A DNA stretch of 64,000 bases from a virus. Positions within the stretch are counted from its first letter, which is position 1; each line of letters opens with the position of its first letter. The translations under genes were made by a program, and so were the position numbers. Shown in pieces: positions 51,174 through 59,296 of this stretch. The stretch is taken from IMG/VR virus record IMGVR_UViG_3300047546_001263, positions 37,261 to 101,260 of that record. The stretch is one strand, 5' to 3'. Under the pieces are notes generated by a model, which was given only the letters and a program-made list of their open reading frames with translations, was not told the origin of the DNA and ran no database searches.

Positions 51174-52360
51174 CCTACGTATATCATCATTGGTACACCC
51201 TGTAGAGTGTCGTTTAGGAATTTAGCTTCACTTGCTTTTGCTTCTAATAGAGAAGTCATATTAGTAGAAGCTAAATTAGCTCTAAGACTTTCTATTAAAC
51301 TTGTTTTTTCTGTTCTAGCATCTTGTAATAAGTCTGCTTGGTTTAAAGTAGCTTCAGATCCAGGTACCGGTAGTGATGTATACTTACCTCTTATGTAAGC
51401 TAACATCTCCTTAGCAACTGCTGCTGCATAATTATATACCCAAGCTTTTGCTGGAGCATTAAAATCTGAATATACCGGGTTTGAATACGGTACGTTAGAT
51501 ATGTTAGTAATAATGTTATTTGAGTTTGTAGAACCTCCGTAAGAAGATCCTGCTGATCCTCCTCCCAACATTACTGAATCATCAATATATCTCTTATCTG
51601 TATTTTTATAATACTCAAAAAATAATTTACCACCGTTCTTAGGAACCGGGAATAGTTTTAACTGATTACCTACTAGTTCAAAAGAATATGCTGAACGTCT
51701 TACTTGATCGTTAAATTCAATTGCTTGAACTTTTAACATATCAAAAGAAGTTGGCATTAGTAAGAAGTTTACACCCGGGCTATAAGAACCAAAGTCAAAA
51801 GCATCCATTAATGACTGGACACCTGTTCCAGTACCAGCGTATGGGTCAAAATAACGTAAGATAGCAGGAGGTGCTTCGTAGAATACTTTTCTAATTTCAA
51901 TACCCCCGGTAATACCTTGTTGTGTAGCCCATAAATTCAAATCATAAGTTTGTTGATCTGGTATAGTATCTAAAGAGCCTGAATATTTTCTAACTGTTCC
52001 ACCTACTCCTGCTTCTGTACCGTAGTTCTTGCTTATTTCAATCATTCTATTTAATGATGGTCGAACTAGGGTAGCGTTTAGGTTTATTGATGAATTACCT
52101 CCTTGTACTGAAAGGAAATTTTGTTGTATTTGCTGTTGGTATAATTCGTTCCCGTATTGTGTAATAGCTTCTTCGAATGCAGCATAGAACGAACCTGATG
52201 TAAGTTCAACATCCATCAAAGGCCAACCTAATTTTATAGCACAGTATTTCGCTACTTTATCAGCTTCGGCTGCAAATTCAACGTCTGTGTCATAAAATCC
52301 GAACGGCGTCTGCCCTGGTGCAAACTGAGATGATCCGTTCCATATCTGTATATTAGCCAT
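51170..52360 (-). CDS. Neck/head-completion protein, gp13-like
   Basis: A 396-residue protein. KYCAIKLGWPLMDVELTSGSFYAAFEEAITQY (about 38-69) and EIRKVFYEAPPAILRYFDPYAG (about 155-176) resemble gp13-type neck proteins of T4-like phages, which close the filled head with gp14. The C-terminal half is Ala/Ser/Asn-rich and ends in helices (KTSLIESLRANL) before a GVPMMIYVG tail. It lies directly ahead of the gp14- and gp15-like genes. A near-match TATTTATT lies 16 bases upstream (52377-52384). Confidence 0.65.
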   Translation of the reverse strand: MANIQIWNGSSQFAPGQTPFGFYDTDVEFAAEADKVAKYCAIKLGWPLMDVELTSGSFYAAFEEAITQYGNELYQQQIQQNFLSVQGGNSSINLNATLVRPSLNRMIEISKNYGTEAGVGGTVRKYSGSLDTIPDQQTYDLNLWATQQGITGGIEIRKVFYEAPPAILRYFDPYAGTGTGVQSLMDAFDFGSYSPGVNFLLMPTSFDMLKVQAIEFNDQVRRSAYSFELVGNQLKLFPVPKNGGKLFFEYYKNTDKRYIDDSVMLGGGSAGSSYGGSTNSNNIITNISNVPYSNPVYSDFNAPAKAWVYNYAAAVAKEMLAYIRGKYTSLPVPGSEATLNQADLLQDARTEKTSLIESLRANLASTNMTSLLEAKASEAKFLNDTLQGVPMMIYVG

Positions 52361-52376
52361 TCTTCTTTATTTTATT

Positions 52377-52384
52377 AATAAATA
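52377..52384 (-). promoter_or_regulatory. TATTTATT box upstream of the gp13-like gene
   Basis: Coding-strand ACTATTTATT ends 16 bases before the ATG in the 34-base gap behind phoH; one mismatch to TATTTATA. Confidence 0.35.
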
Positions 52385-52394
52385 GTAACTAACT

Positions 52395-53081
52395 CTAGTC
52401 CCTATAAGTTTCATAAACCTTAAGTACTGGAGCTACTATATCATGCCTATGGTTCTTCTCTAAAGTTACTACTCTAAATCCTTTAACTTGTTCTTCTATT
52501 CGAGTTAGGAAAGAAAACCCTGTATCTTTTTTATAGTTCAAATCTATTTGAGCCATATCTCCACAGATTACCATCTTACTTCCTTTTCCTAAACGTCCTA
52601 TTACAGCTTCCATTTGGGAATGGGTAACGTTTTGGGCTTCATCTACTATTACAAAAGCATCTACAAAAGTACGTCCTCTCATAAATGCAAATGGAACAAT
52701 TTCTATTCTACCATTCTCTAAATCTTTATCTATCTTAGCCTTGTCATATAACATGTATAGATTGTGATAGATTGGTGCCAACCAAGGATCCATCTTCTCT
52801 TTAATATCTCCTGGTAAGAAGCCTATATCTTCCTTAGCTACAGTTGGTCTGGTAATAACAATTCTTTCTACTTCTCGGTTATACAGTAAATCTAGTGCTG
52901 CTTGAGCTGCTACTAATGTCTTTCCGGAACCTGCAGCTCCTCGTATTGCTGTTATTGGATTTTCTACTATGATTGCTTTCGCTAATTTTTGCTCTTCGTT
53001 TAGTTGTATTTGAAATTTAATCGGGCTTTTAGGTTTACGTTTTTCAACATACACCTCGTCGGTATGCGGTTTTGATGTCAT
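52395..53081 (-). CDS. phoH: PhoH-like ATPase
   Basis: A 228-residue P-loop ATPase of the PhoH group, common in marine phages and found with RNA metabolism genes in bacteria. Walker A GAAGSGKT (48-55), RPTVAKEDIGFLPGD (78-92), an arginine in FMRGRTF, and Walker B VIVDEAQN (144-151) are present, along with GDMAQIDL. Its exact role in infection is not known. It lies between the capsid and neck genes, an unusual place in T4 itself. A TATTTATA box is 33 bases upstream, just after the capsid terminator. Confidence 0.93.
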   Translation of the reverse strand: MTSKPHTDEVYVEKRKPKSPIKFQIQLNEEQKLAKAIIVENPITAIRGAAGSGKTLVAAQAALDLLYNREVERIVITRPTVAKEDIGFLPGDIKEKMDPWLAPIYHNLYMLYDKAKIDKDLENGRIEIVPFAFMRGRTFVDAFVIVDEAQNVTHSQMEAVIGRLGKGSKMVICGDMAQIDLNYKKDTGFSFLTRIEEQVKGFRVVTLEKNHRHDIVAPVLKVYETYRD

Positions 53082-53114
53082 AGATCTTCTTTTAGTGAAA
53101 CAACTTTATACTCT

Positions 53115-53122
53115 TATAAATA
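53115..53122 (-). promoter_or_regulatory. TATTTATA box upstream of phoH
   Basis: Coding-strand TCTATTTATAA ends 33 bases before the ATG, downstream of the capsid terminator, so phoH probably has its own start. Confidence 0.5.
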
Positions 53123-53151
53123 GACGAGAATAATCTATATAAACAAAAAAA

Positions 53152-53169
53152 AGAGGCCCGAAGGCCTCT
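53152..53169 (-). terminator. Strong terminator behind the capsid gene (UUCG loop)
   Basis: A perfect 7-bp stem AGAGGCC/GGCCTCT closed by the stable TTCG loop on the coding strand, followed by TTTTTTTTG. It is 22 bases after the capsid stop. Confidence 0.92.
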
Positions 53170-53191
53170 CTTTCTATTATACTATCCTAGA

Positions 53192-54793
53192 TTAGATTTG
53201 CTCTAAATCTGTGATGTAGATCTTACCATAGAATTCTGGACGGATCATTTTCTTAGCGTAACGAGTCATCAAACCTTTACGTGGAGTAAATGTTTCTGGA
53301 TCGTACACTAATGGAGTCATCATCAATGGAACGTAAGGAGCGTAAACCGCACCAGCCTCCAAGAATTGACCACCACGGAAGCCCATTAAGATGGTATTTT
53401 CAGTCATGTAAGGGTTTTTGTAAACCTTAAAACGGCTGTTTAAGTTACCAACTTTCTGAACACCCATTGCAAACTCCATTTTGTCGCCGTTTGTATCAGC
53501 AGCATATCCTGGAATAGATTCTAAGATAGTTGCAACGTTAGGAGAACATACTAAGAAGTTAGCACCACCACGTAATGTCTTTTGGTGAATTTTGTTAGAT
53601 ACTTTTTGGATTTTAGTACCTAAAGTTTGGAACCACTGACCTTGTGTGTTGTAGAAGTCAGAAGTTGAAGTAGTCCAAGCTGAACCATTCCAAATTTTGT
53701 TGTTTTCTACAGACCATTTTTCAGTAGTACGAGCATCTTGAATCAACATGTCGATCAATTCTAAGTCGATCTCCATAGAGATATATTCGCTCAACAATGA
53801 AGTCAATTCAGCTTCAGCGTCAATGCTATGGTAAGCATTTAAGTCTTGAGCGAATTCTGGAGTCCATTGTGCTTTCAATTTACGAGTCTTAGCAACAACT
53901 GCTTCAGAACGTAATTGAACGTCGATTTCAGGGATTGTGATAGAAGTATCTACTGCAGCAGAAGAGTTAGCTTCGAAATCACCACGTGCATTATCAACTG
54001 GTTGTTTGTGGTAAACAACGTCGAAGTTAGATGAACCAGCAGAACCAGTAGCACCAGCTGCTTTAGTGATAGCTGAACCTAATACTACGAAAGATACAGT
54101 TGAAGTACCGTTTGTAGAAGTATAAGCTTTTAATGTGTTAGCGTCAACGTTAACAGAAGCAGATACTAATGCAAAAGCACGAACACCTTTAGCATCGAAG
54201 TTAGTAGCAGCAGGTAAAGTAGCTGTAACTACTACGTAGTCGCTAGGATTAACACCGCTTTCAAATCCGATAGATGCTGAAGTTGCAGCAGATACTGCGT
54301 AAGCTACGTCTTCTTGAGTCTTTGTGTTCAAAGAGTAAGAGAAACGACCTACACCGTAAAGACCGCCTGTAGGATCTTGATCTTGAGTATCCAAAGTACC
54401 GTACATGTTATCGCCGTCACCGAATGGAGACTTAGCAGTACCGTATTTGAAATCCAAATAGAATACAAGACCTGAAGGTAAGTTCATTGGTTGAACTGAT
54501 AAAAAGTCTTTTGCAGAGATCTGAGCGAATACTTTACGTACTAAAGGTAAAGCAACACCAGCCCATTGTTCACCGTTACCAGCAGTAAATGTACCACCAG
54601 TACCAGTTGTGTTAGCTTCAGCAACGATTTGCTTAGCTTGGTTTTCTAGGATCATAGCCATGTTAGTCTTTTCTTTCTCTCCAGAAAGACCTTCTAACAA
54701 GCCTGATTGGCTCCACTTCTCAGCCAAACGAACTGCATCAGCAGCTTGGCTTTTGTAAGTGTTTGAGCTTTCCAATAATGAATTAATTTCCAT
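53192..54793 (-). CDS. Major capsid protein, gp23-like
   Basis: A 533-residue protein (T4 gp23 has 521). The N-terminal 59 residues are helical and hydrophilic, followed by IVAE-ANTTG; Glu59 is a plausible prohead-protease cut site, near the E65 of T4. Core features include WAGVALPLVRKVFAQISAKDFLSVQPM (about 77-103), PFGDGDN, the IDLELIDMLIQDA helix and the C-terminal RKGLMTRYAKKMIRPEFYGKIYI. It has clear shell-protein character and a strong terminator behind it. No Shine-Dalgarno precedes the ATG. Confidence 0.95.
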   Translation of the reverse strand: MEINSLLESSNTYKSQAADAVRLAEKWSQSGLLEGLSGEKEKTNMAMILENQAKQIVAEANTTGTGGTFTAGNGEQWAGVALPLVRKVFAQISAKDFLSVQPMNLPSGLVFYLDFKYGTAKSPFGDGDNMYGTLDTQDQDPTGGLYGVGRFSYSLNTKTQEDVAYAVSAATSASIGFESGVNPSDYVVVTATLPAATNFDAKGVRAFALVSASVNVDANTLKAYTSTNGTSTVSFVVLGSAITKAAGATGSAGSSNFDVVYHKQPVDNARGDFEANSSAAVDTSITIPEIDVQLRSEAVVAKTRKLKAQWTPEFAQDLNAYHSIDAEAELTSLLSEYISMEIDLELIDMLIQDARTTEKWSVENNKIWNGSAWTTSTSDFYNTQGQWFQTLGTKIQKVSNKIHQKTLRGGANFLVCSPNVATILESIPGYAADTNGDKMEFAMGVQKVGNLNSRFKVYKNPYMTENTILMGFRGGQFLEAGAVYAPYVPLMMTPLVYDPETFTPRKGLMTRYAKKMIRPEFYGKIYITDLEQI

Positions 54794-54825
54794 TTTTGTA
54801 AGATTTAATTTGTTTGATTGTTATT

Positions 54826-56061
54826 TTAAATAATTCCTGCCAATTTTTGCATTCTACGAACTGTTTCAGATACTTCGTTAATTACACCTGGATTACTTGC
54901 AGTAGTTCCAGTTGCTTTACTAGCGAACCCTCTTGATTCTTTGATAGTGTTAGTTTCTTTTTTAGTTACTAAGCTCTCGCAGATAGTTTCGAATACTAAT
55001 TTTACTTCCTTAACTGTCTCAGCTTTGTCAAAGGCAGCAATGACATTTACTTGTTGTGTTTCAGATAAGTTATTTGCTTTTAATACTTTGTTTAAATAAA
55101 GTAATTTAGCGTTTAATAAATTTACTTCAGATAAGTCCTTCTTTAAAGATTGGATTGTTTCTAAAGCTTCATTCATTGAAGAAGTTTCTTCTTCTTTCTT
55201 TTTTTCTTCTAAACTCTTATACTGGTAGTCGTCAGAATGCATTCCATGTCCTTTAACAGGGTTCCATTTGCCTAACTCTTCACCGGATGGAGATTTAGCT
55301 ACCATGTAGCCATTCTCTTGTTCGAATTTAGTTCCTTCTTTGAAAGAATTTTTCCATTCTTGGAAGTTTCCATACACGCCTTCGCGGTATCCTTCCCCTA
55401 CTGGTGATTCTTCTTTTTTGTCTCCTTTTAATTCAGCTAATTTAGCTTCTAATTCAGCAATTTGTGCTTCTTTAGTTAAACCTGCTTCTTCTTCTTCTGG
55501 AGCTGGTGCACCTGCTGGAGCACCCATACCTTCTAGTTCTTTTAAAAGCTCTTCTAAGTCGATTTCTTCGCTGTCTGCAACATCTGATGCTGCTGGACCT
55601 TCTAAGTCACCGCCTGCTGGCATTTCTTCGCCAGGAATAGCTTCTTCTTCACCTGCTGGAGCGCCTGCACCCATTTCTTGAGCGATGATGTCACGAATTA
55701 GATTTTTAAAGTCTTCAACTGATAAGTCGCTTACTTCTTTATCTTCATCGGCTTCACCTTCTTCTTCTGGAGCTGCTTCACCTTCTGGTGCTTCTTCTGC
55801 TGCAGCATCGTCTTCAGATTCTTCTGAATCATCCTCCGCTGCTTCACTGAATCCTAAGTCACTTTCTGCTACTAATCCTTCTTCTGCAATTACCTCTTCT
55901 TTTTCTTCTGAACCTTCTAGTTCTTGAAGTTTAGCGGCTAACATATCTTTTAAATGAGGAGTTAAACTCTCTTCTAAAGATTGTTTTGCATTAGCGATAG
56001 CGGCTTCACGGACAGATTTGGCTTCAGCAATAGCTTGCTTGAATAAATCTTTGTTTGCCAT
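54826..56061 (-). CDS. Prohead scaffolding core protein, gp22-like
   Basis: A 411-residue acidic protein. The N-terminus is helical; residues about 50-230 are an extreme Glu/Ala/Pro/Gly-rich tract; the C-terminal 130 residues return to helices (NEALETIQSLKKDLSEVNLLNAKLLYLNKVL). Such composition and position directly before the capsid gene match the T4 scaffold gp22, which is removed by the prohead protease. Several Leu-x-Glu and Ile-x-Glu sites could be cut. A long leader with two hairpins precedes it. Confidence 0.85.
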   Translation of the reverse strand: MANKDLFKQAIAEAKSVREAAIANAKQSLEESLTPHLKDMLAAKLQELEGSEEKEEVIAEEGLVAESDLGFSEAAEDDSEESEDDAAAEEAPEGEAAPEEEGEADEDKEVSDLSVEDFKNLIRDIIAQEMGAGAPAGEEEAIPGEEMPAGGDLEGPAASDVADSEEIDLEELLKELEGMGAPAGAPAPEEEEAGLTKEAQIAELEAKLAELKGDKKEESPVGEGYREGVYGNFQEWKNSFKEGTKFEQENGYMVAKSPSGEELGKWNPVKGHGMHSDDYQYKSLEEKKKEEETSSMNEALETIQSLKKDLSEVNLLNAKLLYLNKVLKANNLSETQQVNVIAAFDKAETVKEVKLVFETICESLVTKKETNTIKESRGFASKATGTTASNPGVINEVSETVRRMQKLAGII

Positions 56062-56086
56062 TTTACAATAAAATTGTTGTGATTTG

Positions 56087-56105
56087 TACGATTATTAGAA
56101 TCGTA
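56087..56105 (-). promoter_or_regulatory. Leader hairpin 1 upstream of the scaffold gene
   Basis: A 7-bp stem TACGATT/AATCGTA with a 5-base loop, inside the 125-base gap 56062-56186. It lacks a U-tract, so a terminator is unlikely. Confidence 0.5.
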
Positions 56106-56125
56106 ATAGAAATTTGTAGTGTAGA

Positions 56126-56145
56126 ATACCGTATAAAAACGGTAT
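56126..56145 (-). promoter_or_regulatory. Leader hairpin 2 upstream of the scaffold gene
   Basis: A 7-bp stem ATACCGT/ACGGTAT with a 6-base loop, starting 8 bases after the TATTTATA box; if that box is a promoter, the hairpin forms the start of the mRNA. Confidence 0.5.
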
Positions 56146-56152
56146 ATTTGTA

Positions 56153-56160
56153 TATAAATA
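56153..56160 (-). promoter_or_regulatory. TATTTATA box upstream of the scaffold-capsid pair
   Basis: Coding-strand ATATATTTATATAC; 91 bases before the scaffold ATG, giving a long structured leader. Confidence 0.5.
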
Positions 56161-56186
56161 TATACTATTTCCGAAAACAGTAAAAA

Positions 56187-56732
56187 TTAGAAAAATTTAG
56201 TCAAATATTCCTTTACTTCACCACCTTTAACAGCGGCTAAAGCACTTTCTAAACTTGCTAAACTAATATTTTTTGCTTGTAAAGCCTTAACAGCAGTCAC
56301 ACCTGAAGCAATTAAGAAGATTGCTACTATGACATGAAAGATAGCGTTAGCAATATTATGAGCTTTTTTAGGATCTTTAACAAACTTATGTACAATTGCC
56401 TCAATAGGTCTAACATACAAATGATGTAATTGATCAGCTAATTTTCCCATATCTTGGAAATACTTCTCAGCTGCAGAAGGATCTTCGGGTTTAGCACCAA
56501 AGTACTGTCGTACTATTTTAGAAGCGTTTCTTCCTAAACGTGCAATTAACCCTAAAATGGCAGGTAATGCTACTATAAGACTGGCTGTAGTTATTAATCC
56601 CTCTTTAGGATCATCTGCTTTATCAAATTCTACATCAATACCTTTTGCTAGTGTTTTAAACTCACTACCTAAAGCAGCAGCTAATTGATTTACTTTGTTA
56701 TCGTCTTCTAATAGAATTTCTGCTAATTTCAT
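56187..56732 (-). CDS. Prohead-region protein with capsid-targeting-like N-terminus and two hydrophobic helices
   Basis: A 181-residue protein. MKLAEILLEDDN at the start resembles the capsid-targeting peptides of T4 internal proteins (MKTYQEFIAE). Two hydrophobic segments follow: TTASLIVALPAILGLIARLG (about 48-67) and NAIFHVIVAIFLIASGVTAV (about 129-148). A central helix carries a basic face. It overlaps the prohead protease gene by one base. Location inside the head and delivery with DNA are inferred from the N-terminus and gene position. Confidence 0.6.
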   Translation of the reverse strand: MKLAEILLEDDNKVNQLAAALGSEFKTLAKGIDVEFDKADDPKEGLITTASLIVALPAILGLIARLGRNASKIVRQYFGAKPEDPSAAEKYFQDMGKLADQLHHLYVRPIEAIVHKFVKDPKKAHNIANAIFHVIVAIFLIASGVTAVKALQAKNISLASLESALAAVKGGEVKEYLTKFF

Positions 56733-57307
56733 TACGCTCTTAGTATGTCGTTTATAATACTGTCTAATTTGCTAAATTTAGATACAGCTTGAGTGCTTTC
56801 ATTTAATGATATAGGATTCATAAAAGCTCCATGTGTAGATGGATTAGATACGAAATCCCAGCAAACTAGTTCAAAGTCTGGTTGTACTTCTAAAGTACCT
56901 TCATTTGTTTGTTGAACCGAACCAGTACCTCTAGATGAAATACCTATCGTATGTCCTGCCTTTATAATTTCTTTTACAATGTTACCTGAAGGAGTATTAA
57001 GTAATTCTACTCTACCAAATAGCTCATCTCCTTTCCACCATAATTCTTTTATGATATGAGAAGCATTTTTTAGAGAGACTATAGCTGATTCTGGATGGTC
57101 TAATTCTCCGTATGCATTGCCATTCTTTACAAATTCTTGTATATACTTATCAACTTCACGTTGTAAGATACGTTTATCGTAAACACGTCCGTTCTGGTTT
57201 TTAGCTCCAGCACGTTGCATAATACCCTCTACTTCGAATACTCCAGGTCTTTCCTTAGATTCTCTAAGAATAGGTCTAAAGCTATGTACTTCTACTAATA
57301 ATGCCAT
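56732..57307 (-). CDS. Prohead core protease, gp21-like (peptidase S77)
   Basis: A 191-residue serine protease that would mature the prohead by cutting scaffold and capsid proteins at Leu/Ile-x-Glu sites. NGRVYDKRIL (39-48), the catalytic histidine H71 in GELDHP, a central ELWWKGDELFGRVELLNT strand set, and the serine in GISSRGTGS (122-130) match the gp21 family. Its place between portal and scaffold genes is the same as in T4. Confidence 0.92.
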   Translation of the reverse strand: MALLVEVHSFRPILRESKERPGVFEVEGIMQRAGAKNQNGRVYDKRILQREVDKYIQEFVKNGNAYGELDHPESAIVSLKNASHIIKELWWKGDELFGRVELLNTPSGNIVKEIIKAGHTIGISSRGTGSVQQTNEGTLEVQPDFELVCWDFVSNPSTHGAFMNPISLNESTQAVSKFSKLDSIINDILRA

Positions 57308-57309
57308 GC

Positions 57310-58188
57310 TTATTTACTTTTTAAAATTTTGCCTTCTCTTAACGAAAACGTTGCTCCGCTTGAGTTTTTACCGAAACCTAATTGTTCTAACTCTTCTGGA
57401 GATAAACGTCTAGATTTAGGAGTCTCTATAGCAAAATACTTAGCCATTACTGGTTTTAAATCTTCCTTAAATGCATTAGATACAGCTGGTGCCATAAAAG
57501 AACCAATGTCTTCATAAATAGCTTCAATATCTTCTCTTGTATCTAAATACATTTTTTCAATCTTAGCAATATGAGCTGCTAATTCTGTAGCTCCTTTTCT
57601 TATTCTTGCTGCTAAATCTTGATTATCTGAATTCTCGTAATTAATATACTGTTCTAACTTTTCAGCAGCTGCTTCATTCAAAGGTTGTTTATCTTCTAAT
57701 AAGTTTACAATTACCTTCTTCATAGCTTCTTTTAGCTGAGCTTTTTTCATACCGTTAAAAGTATCTACTTTATTATTATCTTTTACGGCTACCATTTGAT
57801 CATGTTTATCTACTTTTGGAGATTCTTTAGCCATTAAATTTAAGTAGTGATTACAATCCTTCTCTAAGTTAGCCATAGCTTTTTTCTTAGCTTTATCGTA
57901 ATCTTTTTCTTCTACCTTACCTGCAGAATCAATACCCATTGCATCTAATTCAGCATCAACAGCACGTCTAATAGTCTCCGGAGAGTAACTATCTTCTGAT
58001 TTATTGTCATATACTACTTCTTTTACCTCGGCAATCAAACCTCTATTTTTAAAGATTTGAACTGCGTCTTCGTATCCATTAAAGCGAGTTATAAACTGAG
58101 GATATTGTCTCTGAGCATCTCGTAAGAATTCAGCTTTTGTGTATCTGTTCTCGTTTACAGCGTTAAACTTTTCCTGTAGTGTTTTCAT
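57310..58188 (-). CDS. Morphogenesis-region protein, unknown
   Basis: A 292-residue, highly charged helical protein with many Lys/Glu/Ala runs (for example KKAQLKEAMKKVIVNLLEDKQPL near 148-170) and a Gly/Ser/Arg-rich C-terminus. I recognise no family. It lies between the portal and protease genes, where T4 has gp67/gp68 scaffold parts, so a core component is possible. It overlaps the small gene upstream by 26 bases. Confidence 0.6.
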   Translation of the reverse strand: MKTLQEKFNAVNENRYTKAEFLRDAQRQYPQFITRFNGYEDAVQIFKNRGLIAEVKEVVYDNKSEDSYSPETIRRAVDAELDAMGIDSAGKVEEKDYDKAKKKAMANLEKDCNHYLNLMAKESPKVDKHDQMVAVKDNNKVDTFNGMKKAQLKEAMKKVIVNLLEDKQPLNEAAAEKLEQYINYENSDNQDLAARIRKGATELAAHIAKIEKMYLDTREDIEAIYEDIGSFMAPAVSNAFKEDLKPVMAKYFAIETPKSRRLSPEELEQLGFGKNSSGATFSLREGKILKSK

Positions 58189-58417
58189 TTAGATAGTCTA
58201 TTAATTTTGTATTCGAAGGTCTGCTTGGGCGGCTCACTTTTTTAAAGCCTAGCTTTTTCGCATAATTCGTAGCTTTGTTATCTTTTTTTCCTCCGAAAGC
58301 GTAACGAGTTGCGAATGCATCATTTGCTCCAGGAGTGTAAGTAGAACCACCAACATTAGTAACATTGGCTTCTTGTAGTACTTCTTGTACTAATTTACGT
58401 AGTTCACTTAGTTTCAT
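58163..58417 (-). CDS. Small protein with capsid-targeting-like N-terminus
   Basis: An 84-residue protein. MKLSELRKLVQEVLQEANVTN has a VLQE-A site resembling prohead protease cuts (Leu-x-Glu, then Ala). The rest is basic and Gly/Asn-rich (YAFGGKKDNKATNYAKKLGFKKVSRPSRPSN). If cut at Glu16, a short basic peptide would remain in the head with DNA. It overlaps the next gene by 26 bases and the previous by 4. Confidence 0.55.
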   Translation of the reverse strand: MKLSELRKLVQEVLQEANVTNVGGSTYTPGANDAFATRYAFGGKKDNKATNYAKKLGFKKVSRPSRPSNTKLIDYLNENTTGKV

Positions 58418-59268
58418 ATCGTTTCAAGTTCATGTACTAATTCATAGTACTGCATAAGGTTAACTAAATGGGTATCTCCTATCTTCTCCTTGTTAGACAC
58501 AGGTTTAATAGCTTTCTTTACCTCTTCTAGTTTAATCTTAATAACCTGATCAGAAACCTTCTGAGACATTTCTTGTACCTTCTTAGCTATCTTTTCTAAT
58601 TCTTCATTTACTATTGTTCTAAGACGGGTAGTTGAATTTACAGAAGTTATGAACTCTTTTAATATATTTTTTTGTTCCGGAAGTAGATCTTTATAGTTAT
58701 CGTTAAATTTTTCTAATAAGATCTTAAATGTAAGTAATCTTAAATCTTTATCGTATTTTGAATACTCTTCGATTAAGGTATCTTTTACATCTTCCTCATT
58801 TTGTATTTTAGATGTTAAGTGTTCTAGAATTGTTGTTTTATTTTCAATTAAAGAACTAGGATCAACATTTTCTGCATTATTTTGTGTTTCTAATAAGCAG
58901 TATAAAGCAGCTAGTGCTTTGTAGTCTCTTACCTGAATTGCAAAGAACTCGTCTACGTTATAGTGAGTTTTTATTTCTGCAATTAACTCATACTTTTGTT
59001 TCTTAATAGCAGCTTGATCTAACTTACGAGAGATCTCTGTTATTGTAGATAATATTGCTTCTGCTTTTAAAGGAGATACATTATTATTTTTTGAGATAAA
59101 TTCATAGAGTTTATACTCTTTAGCTAAAGAAGATTTTCCTGCATAGAATTTTTTTAAGATACTAACTGCTGGTGAGTCCTTTTTAGATAGAGTATCTGAT
59201 GCGATTTGCTTAACAAGCAATTCGAATATTAACCCTGTGTTTTTATACTTTGAATGTTTTACTTTCAT
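58414..59268 (-). CDS. Portal-adjacent helical protein, unknown
   Basis: A 284-residue helical protein starting KYKNTGLIFELLVKQI; similar small proteins next to the portal are frequent in marine T4-like phages but have no assigned function. The middle has charged coiled-coil segments and the end TNKEKIGDTHLVNLMQYYELVHELE-like helices. It has an own TATTTATA box 16 bases before the ATG. Confidence 0.6.
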   Translation of the reverse strand: MKVKHSKYKNTGLIFELLVKQIASDTLSKKDSPAVSILKKFYAGKSSLAKEYKLYEFISKNNNVSPLKAEAILSTITEISRKLDQAAIKKQKYELIAEIKTHYNVDEFFAIQVRDYKALAALYCLLETQNNAENVDPSSLIENKTTILEHLTSKIQNEEDVKDTLIEEYSKYDKDLRLLTFKILLEKFNDNYKDLLPEQKNILKEFITSVNSTTRLRTIVNEELEKIAKKVQEMSQKVSDQVIKIKLEEVKKAIKPVSNKEKIGDTHLVNLMQYYELVHELETI

Positions 59269-59284
59269 CTTATAGGTTTCCTAT

Positions 59285-59292
59285 TATAAATA
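59285..59292 (-). promoter_or_regulatory. TATTTATA box upstream of 59268
   Basis: Coding-strand GCATATTTATAAT ends 16 bases before the ATG, right behind the portal gene. Confidence 0.5.
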
Positions 59293-59296
59293 TGCT

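Noticed and set aside
55340-55927. Ser/Pro-rich plus-strand frames in the scaffold gene
   Set aside because: They are the reverse image of the Glu/Ala-rich acidic tract and have no independent signal.
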